Made by a program: the position numbers and the translations under genes. From Phlebotomus papatasi (Eukaryota > Arthropoda > Insecta > Diptera > Psychodidae): a DNA stretch of 64,000 nt. Location of the stretch: contig NC_077223.1 in the NCBI RefSeq assembly GCF_024763615.1, positions 37,014,627 to 37,078,626 of the forward strand. Reading direction: 5' to 3'. Position 1 is the first letter of the stretch, and every line of letters begins with the position of its first letter. The notes under the pieces were generated by a model. It saw only the letters and a list, made by a program, of their open reading frames with translations, searched no databases and was not told the DNA's origin. Shown piece after piece: positions 52,401-60,419 of the stretch.

Positions 52401-52633
52401 TTGGCTGGATGGTCAGTGCCGAACGGATCAAAGAACGAGGGTTTTCTCAGGTTGGCATCACTGGTCATAGCTGTGGGTGGCATAGTGGTTGCAGTTGAAG
52501 GTCCATAGGGAGAATACCGAAACGGTGATTGTTGGTGATTTGGTGGAATTGTAATGGTAATTCGAGGACGATTTGGTCGACGAATTCCTCCGCCAGACAG
52601 ACTCGGTGAAGCTGGAGTCTTTGGCGCCTCCAT
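32286..52633 (-). CDS. K2P potassium channel, isoform B (alternative N-terminal half)
   Basis: The exons 52633-52201, 48402-48305 and 48237-48081 code for a second start, M1 and P1. They join in phase to 35578-35376 and 32912-32286, giving 505 aa. The N-terminus is Pro/Ser-rich (MEAPKTPASPSLSGG). M1 is THIFLVIVVLLYSLAGAYIF (about 121-140), the extracellular cap follows, and P1 is VFYCGTIYTTIG. No exon encoding M2-P2-M4 is visible between 48.0 and 43.5 kb, so these exons must use the shared second half or end blind. Splicing across 12.5 kb is inferred from phase and from the lack of any alternative. Confidence 0.72.
32959..33177. mobile_element. MITE with TAGGGGAGACCGG ends (intact copy)
   Basis: The ends TAGGGGAGACCGGAGCAGAA and AATTCTTCCCCGGTCTCC are inverted. 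It shares its interior with the outer parts of 40803-42830, where it is the inverse and intact counterpart. Confidence 0.8.
33840..34150 (+). repeat. Dispersed repeat family, copy 5
   Basis: Contains AAGGACGAAATGTTCAGCTT, ACAAAACATATCCAAAAATC and GGGTCATCGAAGACTGTAAG. Confidence 0.5.
34705..34750. repeat. Perfect short hairpin (21-bp arms, 4-base loop)
   Basis: The left arm CCATGGAGAGGATAGACACA (to 34725) is repeated inverted at 34730-34750. The loop is AATC. It lies in the K2P intron before the shared last exon. Confidence 0.9.
35376..35578 (-). CDS. K2P shared exon: end of P1 and M2
   Basis: The acceptor CTTTCAAAAG precedes 35578. The first two bases complete the first Gly of GYG, giving GYGHISPATTTGRAITIVYA, then M2 (VIGIPIFLILLADFGKLF) and a basic loop. 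The donor is CAG|GTATGA in phase 0. Both upstream halves are in phase with it. Confidence 0.95.
35921..36078 (-). CDS. K2P isoform A exon: cap and start of P1
   Basis: Starts after GTTGATTAG and reads EEDWKAQARARLRKFEEELH to AYCLTVVTTIG. The donor ATTG|GTAATT splits the filter Gly codon. Confidence 0.85.
36079..36183 (-). other. 105-nt in-frame intron (or retained segment) in K2P isoform A
   Basis: Bounded by CTCAG|GTGGTC and TTGATTAG|GG. It has no stop codon in frame and is a multiple of three. Translated, it gives a hydrophobic stretch (FLLPSVSLIILFFSYCGKIF) between M1 and P1, which would disrupt the channel topology. The donor is weak at +3 to +6. I treat it as an intron. Confidence 0.65.
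36184..37143 (-). CDS. K2P isoform A exon: cytoplasmic N-terminus and M1
   Basis: The acceptor CATTATTTTTAG precedes 37143. One base completes the Arg codon begun in the first exon. It encodes the coiled coil, a Ser/Thr-rich region, M1 and the beginning of the extracellular cap (FENFYKCGVKRVKRDFVDQL). Confidence 0.88.
37374..37880. mobile_element. MITE (37421-37762) within an outer inverted repeat
   Basis: The inner element has 14-bp ends GGGGAATTCTGTAA and TTACAGAATTCCCC. Outside it, AACCTTCAAACGATGCGAAT at 37374 pairs with an inverted partner near 37880, and CGTTTGCAAAGACC pairs with a partner near 37835. One inverted-repeat element may have been split by the other. Confidence 0.55.
38007..38187. 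mobile_element. MITE with AACTGGGGC ends
   Basis: Starts TAGAGGAAACTGGGGCATCA and ends GGTGCCCCAGTTTTCCCTA. The interior TCTATGAATTCATACAGGTC matches 9908-10122. Confidence 0.6.
38340..38489. repeat. Inverted repeat, CTCTACAAACTAGA ends
   Basis: GGCCTCTACAAACTAGACAA at 38340 and, inverted, AAATTTCTCTAGTGTGTAGAGGCC near 38466-38489. A direct copy of CTACAAACTAGAGAAATT lies between them. Confidence 0.6.
38495..38910 (+). mobile_element. 5'-truncated non-LTR retrotransposon, 3' end of ORF2
   Basis: Reads LRDRMGNVAVREELKVEEL, LLLRVERSKLRWYGHVHHMN, KERFPKKAIQTIVRRS and GKPRTR, then a stop and degenerate text. The RIERSQLRWFGHVxRM / LPKxxL / RGRPRTRW pattern is the well-known C-terminal tail of LINE ORF2 proteins. 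Only the tail remains, with in-frame stops, so it is a dead fragment inserted antisense to the K2P gene. Confidence 0.75.
39244..39797. mobile_element. MITE-like element with TAGGGAAGACTGGGGCAAA ends
   Basis: The left end TAGGGAAGACTGGGGCAAAT and the right end TTTTGCCCCAGTCTCCCCTA are inverted. The interior contains internal near-repeats around CAAAGTTGTAGAGGAATAAA and AATGTTGTAGAGCAGTAAA. Confidence 0.7.
40214..40379. repeat. Double hairpin: a perfect 39-bp-arm palindrome followed by a second one
   Basis: Hairpin 1 has its left arm at 40214-40252 (begins AATTGTGGAGCTCAGAGG), a 7-base spacer CTTTAGC, and its right arm at 40260-40298, with no mismatch. Hairpin 2 has arms 40295-40320 (AATTGAGACGCTCAGA...) and 40354-40379, with 23 of 26 pairs and a 33-base loop. 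The two share the central AATT. The block lies in an intron of K2P isoform A. Confidence 0.9.
40803..42830. mobile_element. MITE with TAGGGGAGAGCGG ends, interrupted by a 1.78-kb insertion
   Basis: The outer ends TAGGGGAGAGCGGGGTAGAA and TTCTGCCCCGGTCTCCCCTA match 32959-33177 in reverse. The stretches 40803-40950 and 42740-42830 align to its two halves. The foreign block between them is 40955-42735. Confidence 0.8.
40955..42735. mobile_element. 1.78-kb inserted element with TAGGTGAGATTCTTAA ends
   Basis: The ends TAGGTGAGATTCTTAA and TTAAGAATCTCACCTA are perfect 16-bp inverted repeats; the right one is doubled into an imperfect 28-bp palindrome (42708-42735). The interior has repeated modules such as TAGAACCGGAGATA and CTTATAGCTCGGGTCAGGGG and no long open frame. 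Class unknown. Confidence 0.7.
43141..43472 (-). CDS. K2P isoform A first coding exon
   Basis: The ATG at 43472 in GAAAAATGGC context starts MADGNRDVPCVVRRRRKINR. The exon is Arg- and Asp/Glu-rich, likely disordered, and ends CCACG|GTGGGA in phase 2. The downstream exon at 37143 has the matching phase. The link rests on phase and on the lack of a nearer start. Confidence 0.65.
44727..44947. mobile_element. 221-bp MITE, TAGGGGAAAGTGCCC ends
   Basis: The left end TAGGGGAAAGTGCCCATGCT is the inverse of the right end AGCAAGGGCACTTTCCCCTA with small differences. The 54847-55065 element has the same outermost bases but a different interior. Confidence 0.8.
44948..45095. mobile_element. MITE with CCGAGAGACG arms, copy 3
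   Basis: Contains GCCGAGAGACGGCTTAGCGT and CCACTAATCCGTGTCTTGTC, a slightly diverged copy of the 31548-31685 element. It directly abuts the preceding MITE. Confidence 0.65.
45096..46860. other. K2P isoform B intron, nothing recognised
   Basis: AT-rich sequence searched for a private second-half K2P exon (GYG plus M2, or a P2 exon) on the minus strand. None was seen, and no repeat family was identified. Confidence 0.4.
46866..47092. mobile_element. MITE, CAGTAGACTCT ends, copy 2
   Basis: Flanked by TA on both sides. The ends are CAGTAGACTCTTGCTCAATC and TTGAGAGAGAGTCTACTG. The interior TTTTTCAATCGGGCG matches 5403-5636 in reverse. Confidence 0.8.
47095..48080. other. K2P intron, mostly featureless
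   Basis: Only an A/T microsatellite is notable (TTAATTAATTAATTAATAAT near 47385-47415). No exon is supported. Confidence 0.4.
48081..48237 (-). CDS. K2P isoform B exon: cap and start of P1
   Basis: The acceptor TTTAAACAG precedes 48237. It reads DQEQWEDAIVEKLDDFRQSL to FWNSVFYCGTIYTTIG. The donor ATCG|GTAAGA splits the filter Gly codon exactly as in isoform A. Confidence 0.92.
48305..48402 (-). CDS. K2P isoform B exon: extracellular cap
   Basis: The acceptor TTCTTTAAAG precedes 48402 and the donor CGT|GTGAGT follows 48305. It reads GSHEERLIMDVRKESFAIAK to NPRLTR. A 67-bp intron separates it from the next exon. Confidence 0.88.
50064..50394. mobile_element. 331-bp MITE, CAGTGCTGTCTCTCTATATG ends
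   Basis: The left end CAGTGCTGTCTCTCTATATG and the right end CATATAGCGAGACAGCACTG are inverted with one mismatch, flanked by TA at 50062-50063 and 50395-50396. Tc1/mariner-type. Confidence 0.85.
50795..50935. repeat. Palindromic repeat (ACAATAACTTTTGTTT family), isolated copy
   Basis: AAATAACTTTTGTTTAAAAA at the left and TTACAAAATAAAAGTTATTG at the right, around a CAATGAGAGAGAGC/GCTCTCATTG core. The same unit is arrayed at 61.96-62.64 kb. Confidence 0.7.
51021..51161. mobile_element. 141-bp piggyBac-type MITE with 40-bp arms
   Basis: TTAA on both sides (51017-51020, 51162-51165). The arms CTCTTTATGGACGAGTGGGA then CATCGGTGTCCCAAAAACAA are matched by the inverse right arm with two or three mismatches. 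The terminal CTTTATGGACGA equals that of the 1.4-kb piggyBac-like element at 24651. Confidence 0.9.
52201..52633 (-). CDS. K2P isoform B first coding exon with M1
   Basis: Starts at the ATG at 52633 (MEAPKTPASPSLSGG); upstream in-frame sequence is 5'UTR. It ends KAVEG at GAGG|GTAAGT in phase 1. Confidence 0.88.
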
Positions 52634-53269
52634 TGTGTACTCAGTAATTTTTCCAGCAGAATTTTCCAATATTTGATTAAAAATAACTAAATGCACCCTC
52701 CTCAAGTTGATACACAAGCAAAAACCTTCTTTTTCACTCTCAGAAGATTTTCATTTTGCTCCAGTTTGAAATCACTATCCCACATTTTATTTAAATAACT
52801 TCTTCTCTTCTATATAACTTTGAAAATACATTTATCTAAAATCTTGCATATTTTTGAGAACTTAATAAATTGTTCGAAAAGTAAAGTTATTACTTCAAAT
52901 TTGCAATTTAAACTCAATTTACGTGCACTTTTCAACTTAGTCAATTTACAAATATTTGCATTGAGAAATTTATAAAGTTTTCGCCTATTTTCAGGTTAAA
53001 ATATTGAAGTTCTCCCTCGATGAAACAGAAGATATTCAGAGCAGAGTTCTAGTAAATAAATTAATTTATTGTGTTCTTAATTCTCAATATGTTTGTATAG
53101 TCTCTAAATTTACACAATTTCCGGTCATATTACATGCGTATTTACTATTTTGAGTGTAGTCTCATTTACACTGCAATCATCATTTGAAATAAATTTTGAT
53201 TCATTCACAGTCACAGCTTCTGTAATCTAGCAGTTCACAAATTGCATTCGACCCCTTCATAAGTCAATA

Positions 53270-53560
53270 GGATAGTCTTTTTTCTTCCCCCCCCCCATCC
53301 CTCTCCTTCCCCTTCAAAACCATGTTTTTTTATTTATTTCGAAAACGGGTCGTACGATGTCCTTCATTTTCGAATATGTTTTAGAGGTAGTCAAGCCGAA
53401 TATTTCATCCTTGTATATGTTCGAAAACCATTTCGATATCGAATTTTCGTAGATCAAAGTTTAACCACTTTAGAGGAGCTATTTTTCAACTGATTTGCTT
53501 AAATTTGGATTTTTTTGAGAGACCTTGAAATTTCCAACACGACTGTTTTGAACTTAATCG
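53270..53560 (-). repeat. Dispersed repeat family, copy 6
   Basis: Reverse-orientation text TTCGAATATGTTTTAGAGGT and AGCCGAATATTTCATCCTTG. A C-run near 53287 resembles the one at 1630. Confidence 0.45.
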
Positions 53561-54846
53561 TTCATGAGTCGGTATAGTACACGTAAATGATTTACTTTTT
53601 TATAAATTTTCGAAAGTTTGTTACTCATGCTCAAGTAAAGTAAGTGTACCAAATTTCAACCAGCTTGCAATTCCAGCCACTTTTTTTGTTCCTCGAATTT
53701 CCATGTTCTTTTAGTTTTTGCATACTCTAATAGATTATACAATGCAAAAAAATGGCAAAAAAAACCGCTTCGACAAACGAGATCATGTGATATAGACATT
53801 GGAAGAATTTCGGAAGGGGCACGGAACTATGAGAATAAATGTGGCCGAAATAGGCCACCAAAGCTATATCTACGTTTTTATTCATTTTAAAATGTATTAA
53901 GAATGATTTTAGAGAAAATAAAGACGATAAACTGTATACAAGGTTCCAAGCAACACTTAAGAAGAAATAATTTAAAAAAAAAATCAATTTGTATTAAAAA
54001 TATTACATTTCAAACTTGCGACTACGGTGTTTGCATGAAACTATGCCGAAATTTGGCACACTTACCCTATTCTAAAACTTACTTTTCATACGTGATTTTT
54101 TATTTCGGAATGATTTTTTTAAATTTATCAATCAATTTAATCGGTAGTAGTAAAGCAGTATGAATCCAAAATGCATGCGAAAAGCTAATACACGGATGGC
54201 TCTTACTGGAGAGTTCGACCACTCCGCAAATCTGGGACGCTTTGGCATTTCTTTTTCAATTTGATTGAATTTTTAAGGCCTTTACACATTGGAAGCTTTT
54301 TTCTGTCAAAAATTGCATTTTTGACAGAAATTTGACGTTTTCGCCTACAGCAATACAGACCATTTCCTTCAAAGAGACATTATTTGACAGAAAATGCTCT
54401 CAACTCAACAAAAAGTGGCCTTTACACTAAAAGTTTGGGAATTAAAATATAGAAACAACTACTAGCGCCACTCACGGATGAAAATAGTGCCCTCACGCGG
54501 AGGAAAATGTTTCAACTGTCAAACCTCTTACGTTGTCTTTAAATTTGAAGCGTATCATGATGATCATTCAACTCTTTCGTATATGGAAGAGTAAGGAATA
54601 TGGGGAAAAATATGAAGTGTTCGAAGCCACACTGTATGCGAAGCTTGAAAACCTTCCCCTACTTGTTAATGAATACAAACTATAAGGATATTTAGATTAT
54701 CCTAGAATACCAGGATTCATTTCTGAGCTAAAATATTTTTAATCAAAAAATCGTGAAGTTGGTCCAAGAAGAGTTTAACCTTTTCATTTAATATTGAAAT
54801 TTTTGAAGTGATCTTGTAATGTCTATCAAATCAATCCTCATTTATG

Positions 54847-55065
54847 TAGGGGAAAGTACTCTCCCTTCGAACGTTCATGACTTCGAATAATGTGAATTTT
54901 CTTTTAGTTTTCCTGAGAGACTTACACATTTCTATCAAATATCATTTGGCGTATCATCAATTGTTGATAATTCCGTGATAATTTAGTGTAAATCTCTTAC
55001 GAAAAACAAAGGAAATTCACTTTATTCGAAGGTATGAACGTTCGAAGGGTGAGCACTTTCCCCTA
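54847..55065. mobile_element. 219-bp MITE, TAGGGGAAAGTACTC ends
   Basis: TAGGGGAAAGTACTCTCCCT then TCGAACGTTCATG on the left, and ATGAACGTTCGAAGGGTGAG then CACTTTCCCCTA on the right. The arms are about 33 bp. Confidence 0.85.
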
Positions 55066-55143
55066 TCTTGAAACTCAGAAAAAGAAATTTTTGAACTCTT
55101 CAATTTTAGCACTAAATATTTCACTTTTAAGCTTTTTTACATA

Positions 55144-55396
55144 CATTGAGAAAAAACGGAGGTGCGATTAACTTTTTTTCCTCATAACTTTAACACTTTT
55201 TAGGTGTAAAGATATATCAACATTTTTTAATGTTAAGTTTACACCTTTTTAAAGGTAAAATTAACATGAAAAAGAATAACTTTAACCCCTAGTACACCTA
55301 CAAAGCATAATATTTACACCGATTTCGGATCAATACTGCAGGGTAAAATAAACATTTCCGGAATGTTATTTTAACTTTTTCGGATTTCTCTCAGTG
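55144..55396. mobile_element. CACTGAGA MITE, copy 3 (inverted)
   Basis: Inverse of 2260-2514, TA on both sides (55142-55143, 55397-55398). The interior ATCAATACTGCAGGGTAAA is shared. Confidence 0.8.
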
Positions 55397-55399
55397 TAA

Positions 55400-57220
55400 G
55401 AATTGAGAGCTTTGCTATTTAAGATTTACTGTTTGTCAGTATATAGGCTTTATACAAAAAAAGACAATACAAACTAATTCAAAATGTGATTTTTTTCAAT
55501 TGTGTGAAAAATTTCAACATTAGCAATTCCTGATTAGGCATAAGTTATCTATTATAACAATTCTGGTATCTACATATGAACTTTTGCATCCTCTCGTACG
55601 AGATAAAAACCACTTCCTTCAAGTTAAGTCCAGGAACAGAATTTTCAATGAAAAGAAATCACAGTTGTTGTAAGCAAAAACAAGCTTATCAGTACCTTTT
55701 GGTATACGGAAAAGTGATATAAAGAATTCAATAAAGGAGATATAATTTTACATCGTGAAAGAAAACAGTGGTTATTTTGACTTTTTCAAAGAGTTTCCTT
55801 GTTCACTTATTAACATCTTGTCTTTCTTGCTAAATAATGTACTGGCTAGCACTTTTTGAACATTTGATTGGACTGGTGGGTGATATAAACAAACATATGT
55901 TGATTTGGTGAGTTTGCTGCACACCAAACAGAAATAAATTGAAATTTTCATCTCTTTTTCCACTGCCATGTATATATTAGCAGCCATTGCCATTGAGCAG
56001 TTGATTTGTGAAAAATCGTAGGTTTTGCGCAAAAAAATTATGAGCTAAATTTGATTGAGAATTATTTCTGGACACCTAATCTGCTCTGAATTTGATAGAA
56101 CACAAAAGGAAATATAGAAAGACTTTCAACACAATCACAAATGTTAAGATTCGTCTAAGAAGTGGATTATCTAAGAGGTCAAAGAGTGCACATGAACCAA
56201 GTTCAACAGTTTTTTTTTATCTCTTTTTATACTTTCAAAATCCAAATAATAAATGAAAGTCACATAATTTTTAATATATTCATTTTTCTCTCACTAAACA
56301 CTTGAAATCCTTTTTGGCACAACACATAATGCGAATTCAATTGCCGATCTTGGGTTAGACGGATTGGCAAGGAAACGTTAAAAATACAAAATCTCCTTCA
56401 TACAGCATTCCGTCAGGGCAAAGTTGCCGAATGAGACTGACTTGGACGATTTGTATGAATATCTCGTGAAATGATGCTTGAGAAATTTTCAGCATTGCGA
56501 CTCCACGAGATGACAATGACGACGTCGACGCAAAGATAAAAGCGTCAGATTACTCACAATTTTCTGTGGTTTCTCAAAAAAAAAAATTATATATATGTAA
56601 ATGCCATTCACACTAACATCCTCTCAAATATCTTATTTTCCAATTCTTTTTCACTTCTTATACCCATAATCACTAAATTCATCTGTATGGTGTTTTTTTT
56701 GTCTCAATTATTATTGTTAGGCCTATTTTTAAATAAATCTTTTGACTAATCAGCAAAAATTTCACTCAGTACATTAGAATATGTCTTCCACACCACTTCC
56801 ATAGGTTTATCGGTTTTTCGAATTTTCAAAACGGATTCTGACTACGATATTTTTAAATTTTTCCCAGTATTTTGGTAAAATAATAATAATATCATTGCCT
56901 CTTGGATTTATCATGAATAACCAATTTCAGAAAAGACGATTATTAATTGACTCGATTTAATCCATTTAGAACGATGCAACTGATTTAGAGTGTGTCATCC
57001 TTGCGCAGGGAAATTTCAAATATTAATTTAGATTTGGTCAAATTAAATATATTATCCATTTTCAAAGATCTAGAAAATCTACAAAAATCTTCTATTTTCG
57101 GGCAATTTTCAACAGCTTTCACAGGAAAAATCTTTCCTGTAGTATCAGCATATTTTTATCTTCTGAATGTACGATTAGAAATATGGACATTTGCATTGCA
57201 TATCGGACAGATAGAGAGCT
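55400..57220. other. Upstream of K2P start B, nothing recognised
   Basis: AT-rich DNA 3-4.5 kb upstream of the 52633 start. It may hold promoter or 5'UTR exons of isoform B, but none can be placed from sequence alone. Confidence 0.35.
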
Positions 57221-57224
57221 TTAA

Positions 57225-57462
57225 CTCTTTCCGGACCGCAGCATATGCTGCAAGCCAATTTCACAATTTTTAATCAAAAATATCTAAGCTCAAGAATTAA
57301 TTGAGGTCCTACAAAAAATATCTTACATTTGGACATCCTTATAGTTTGTAATCATCCACAAGAATAGGATTTTTATCAGTTCTGAATAATTAAAAAACAT
57401 TGTTTTTCATAGAAAATGCATATGCTTCTTTGGGTACTACAGTCCCAAAAGAGACGAAAGAG
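57225..57462. mobile_element. 238-bp TTAA-flanked MITE
   Basis: TTAA at 57221-57224 and 57463-57466. The ends CTCTTTC and GAAAGAG are inverted. Sub-terminal GCAGCATATGCTGC is a 14-bp palindrome. The short end match makes the piggyBac assignment likely, not certain. Confidence 0.65.
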
Positions 57463-57792
57463 TTAAGAGAAATTGCAGAGAGAACAACTGATGATTCATA
57501 ACTAATAAGAAAACCCAACAAGTGTCCACAGCTAATTCTCAGTGAAAATAATAATTTTGTTCTGAAAGGATGGATTAAGCATTTAGTATTGTCATATGAA
57601 CAAATTTCAGTTAAAATATCACGAGTTTAAATGTAACCTTACATAACTGCTAACAATACAATGGCACAAATTGAAGGTAGATAATTAACCAGGATCAACT
57701 ATCCCAACTAATACGAGCTTTAGACTTAAGGTTTTTCATAACTCATATTCAAAAAATGTCGCACATTTGGGAAAAAATAGAATGGGACAGTC

Positions 57793-58205
57793 TTACGGCG
57801 TTATCACACTTGCACATTAAAATTTTAATGTGATTCACATTAATTGTCGCTCGCGAGCGTCCAAATATGTTATTTGTGTCTTAGAGTCACTTAATATTTA
57901 GGGTTTTTCTATTTATTGATAAAGAAGTGGCCTGGGCCTGCAAAAATAAGTTTAAATTTACCTAAAGCATAAATATTTTTCAGATTAAAAAATTAAAGAG
58001 AAAATCGCATTAATTTTTCGCATTAATGCTATAAATCAATTTATATCAAATTTTGCGGGCCAAGTCTACCTTTTTATCAACAAATAGATCAAGTTTTGAA
58101 TATAAAATGATTCAAACACACAAATTACACATTTGGACTCTCACCAGCGACAATTAATGTGAATCATATTAAAATTTTAATGTGCAAGTGTGATAACACA
58201 GTTAA
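57793..58205. mobile_element. 410-bp inverted-repeat element (GTTATCACACTTGCAC ends), copy 2
   Basis: Inverted copy of 9478-9887 with the same ends and interior (TTTGCGGGCCAAGTCTACCT). Confidence 0.85.
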
Positions 58206-58489
58206 GATAAATCTTTTGTGTTAAATATCTTTTGTTAAGGTTCAGTGCTAATATTGGAGTCCAGCAGCGACGGTAAGTTGAGAAACAAGTCTTATAAATG
58301 TCTCATTTTCCGTGCTTTATTTTTTATCTGATTTAGAAGCTTAACGATAAAAAAGATAGCAACTTGTAATGTTCAAAGGATGTCCCCATGTATAAACTTT
58401 AGGATCATTACCATGTCCTTCACTTTTAGCCCATTCCTCCAATTGTTTTGTAAAAAGCAAATGTTTCTAGTATTTATTTAAAACGGCTT

Positions 58490-58620
58490 AAAGGATCTTT
58501 TTTATTTTTGGATACGTCTTAGATATAGTCAAGATGAACATTTCGTCCATATTCATCAATTACGTAATGTCACTTTTTCTATCGGTTTTCCAATGTTAAA
58601 TTTTTTTCTGCAAAGTTTCA
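58490..58620 (-). repeat. Dispersed repeat family, copy 7 (short)
   Basis: Reverse-orientation fragment TATTTTTGGATACGTCTTAG with GAACATTTCGTCC. Confidence 0.45.
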
Positions 58621-58714
58621 ATAAAAATAACATAACGGAATTATCTGTTGATTTTTCCATTTACACACTAAGTTTAAATCGAACAAATCCTATTTGTTAT
58701 AAATTAAGTTGATC

Positions 58715-58840
58715 TAAATTTGATTCTTTTGCAAAGGATGGATCAAATTTCAAACTTTGAATGCACATTTGTCATAATAGAACATGTTAATTTGATCCAT
58801 CCTTTGCAAAAGTATGAAATTTGGATCAATTTGATCCTTT
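58715..58840. repeat. Inverted repeat, TTTTGCAAAGGATGGATCAA arms
   Basis: TTTTGCAAAGGATGGATCAA near 58728 and TTGATCCATCCTTTGCAAAA near 58793 are perfect inverse copies; the outer bases match imperfectly. Confidence 0.75.
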
Positions 58841-60259
58841 TATTTTTATCAATGTTCAGTAATTAATTATCTACCGGAGCTCATTGAAAAAAATGCAGGA
58901 AAAAGACAACTTTAACATATTTGTTCCTCAACTTACCATCGCAGCAGCACATCAATGTTAGCATTGAACATAGAGAGTAGTTCACATTATAAGATATTTA
59001 CCAATAACAAAAACATTTACTGCAACGTTTCCTTAATTCTCGTTTTTTCCCCAAAGGTGCGACTTTTTTTTTATACGAAGCGAGTATGTTATTTTAAGAT
59101 TTTAAGACCTTTTGGGAACCTGAACCTTTCTGTAACCTTTCATTGAGGAACTGGCATTCTCCAAAGTTTCATTCCAAATTACAAATAATTACAAATAATT
59201 TTCAAATTAGGATCATTTTTTTACTTTTTAAGGAACAAAAATGGGTTTTCATTCATATCAGAATATAGTTTTAAACTGTTAAAAAAGCCAGGATAAATCG
59301 TATGTCTTTACATCCTTAAAAGGATACGAGTAATTCAACACGACAGTTGAACAGTTTTGGCTTTACCAAGACTTCAGAAGGGTTTTCGTTGTCCCTCCTT
59401 TTTAAGTCAATGGAAAGGATTTAAGATCAATAAGAGAGGAATAGTTTAATTAATATATATATACCTATCGTTTTTAGTTATGGTTAAATCGAGTCAGTTC
59501 ACGAAGTGCCGTGAAAGTGCCTCACTTTAAGGGCAAATATTAAAAAAACTAGGATGTTAAACGATCATGAACTTTTACCATCCTATTTTCTGTATCCTTA
59601 AGTTTACTTTGTATTGGTCCCACTCTAATCGTTAATTTTAAAGATATTACAAATTGAAAATTGTCAAATTCTTATTGAAATTAAATCACTACTCTCAGTG
59701 TTAATGATACTCGTCCATTCCCTTCTAGATCAGCATTTTTGTCAAAAAATTAAAGAAGTGCAAATTCTGATTTAGGATAAAATTATTATTAAGGCCAAAG
59801 CTTGTATTAAATTTTGAAAAACAAATTTATTTGGTTGCTATTTAGGATTTTGAGATCTTCGAAAAAGGTCTAAACCTCTAGTCTGATGATGGCTTTACGA
59901 TCGAGGGTAGATTTTTTAAGGAATATTTCTTGGGTGAATTTCTGTTGGAGAATTTATTCGCTAGAGGCATTTATTTGTCGGGCTGCAAGAATAGGAAATT
60001 TATTTTCTGATTTTAATTTAAAACTCTCTCGAGCAGCTGCGGGGATAGCCTACACAAGGCGGGCCATTACTGCTTAAGTCCGGTGGATCGAAAAAGCCGT
60101 TACGAGAGGCAGTGAAAACAGCCGAGAATCAGTTCGAATAGAGAACGAATTCCCCGGAAATTCCAGGAATATTCTTATCAGAGTAAGGGAATATTCTGAC
60201 AGGGTTCGGACTATTTTTATTCTTTTGTCTTGGGCTCTTCAGCTGAATGGAGTCGTAAT

Positions 60260-60392
60260 ACTTACCGTCTGCCAAATCCTCCTTCAGGATGCGCAAATAT
60301 CCAAGAAATGAGATTACGGGCAGGGTTTCGAACATCGATAGAGAAAAACTTTCATGTTGTTGAATCTTGCGACAGGTTTTCATAAGTCTCAA
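60260..60392 (-). CDS. Unidentified exon-like open frame
   Basis: I do not recognise this. On the minus strand the frame reads LMKTCRKIQQHESFSLSMFE, then TLPVISFLGYLRILKEDLAD. It is followed by a good donor (GACG|GTAAGT) near 60266, and an acceptor-like CATTTGAG precedes it at about 60395. Residue usage is more protein-like than in the neighbouring random frames. It could be an exon of an undetected gene, of a transposon, or chance. Confidence 0.3.
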
Positions 60393-60419
60393 ATGAGAAA
60401 ATTAAATATTGTGAAAGGA

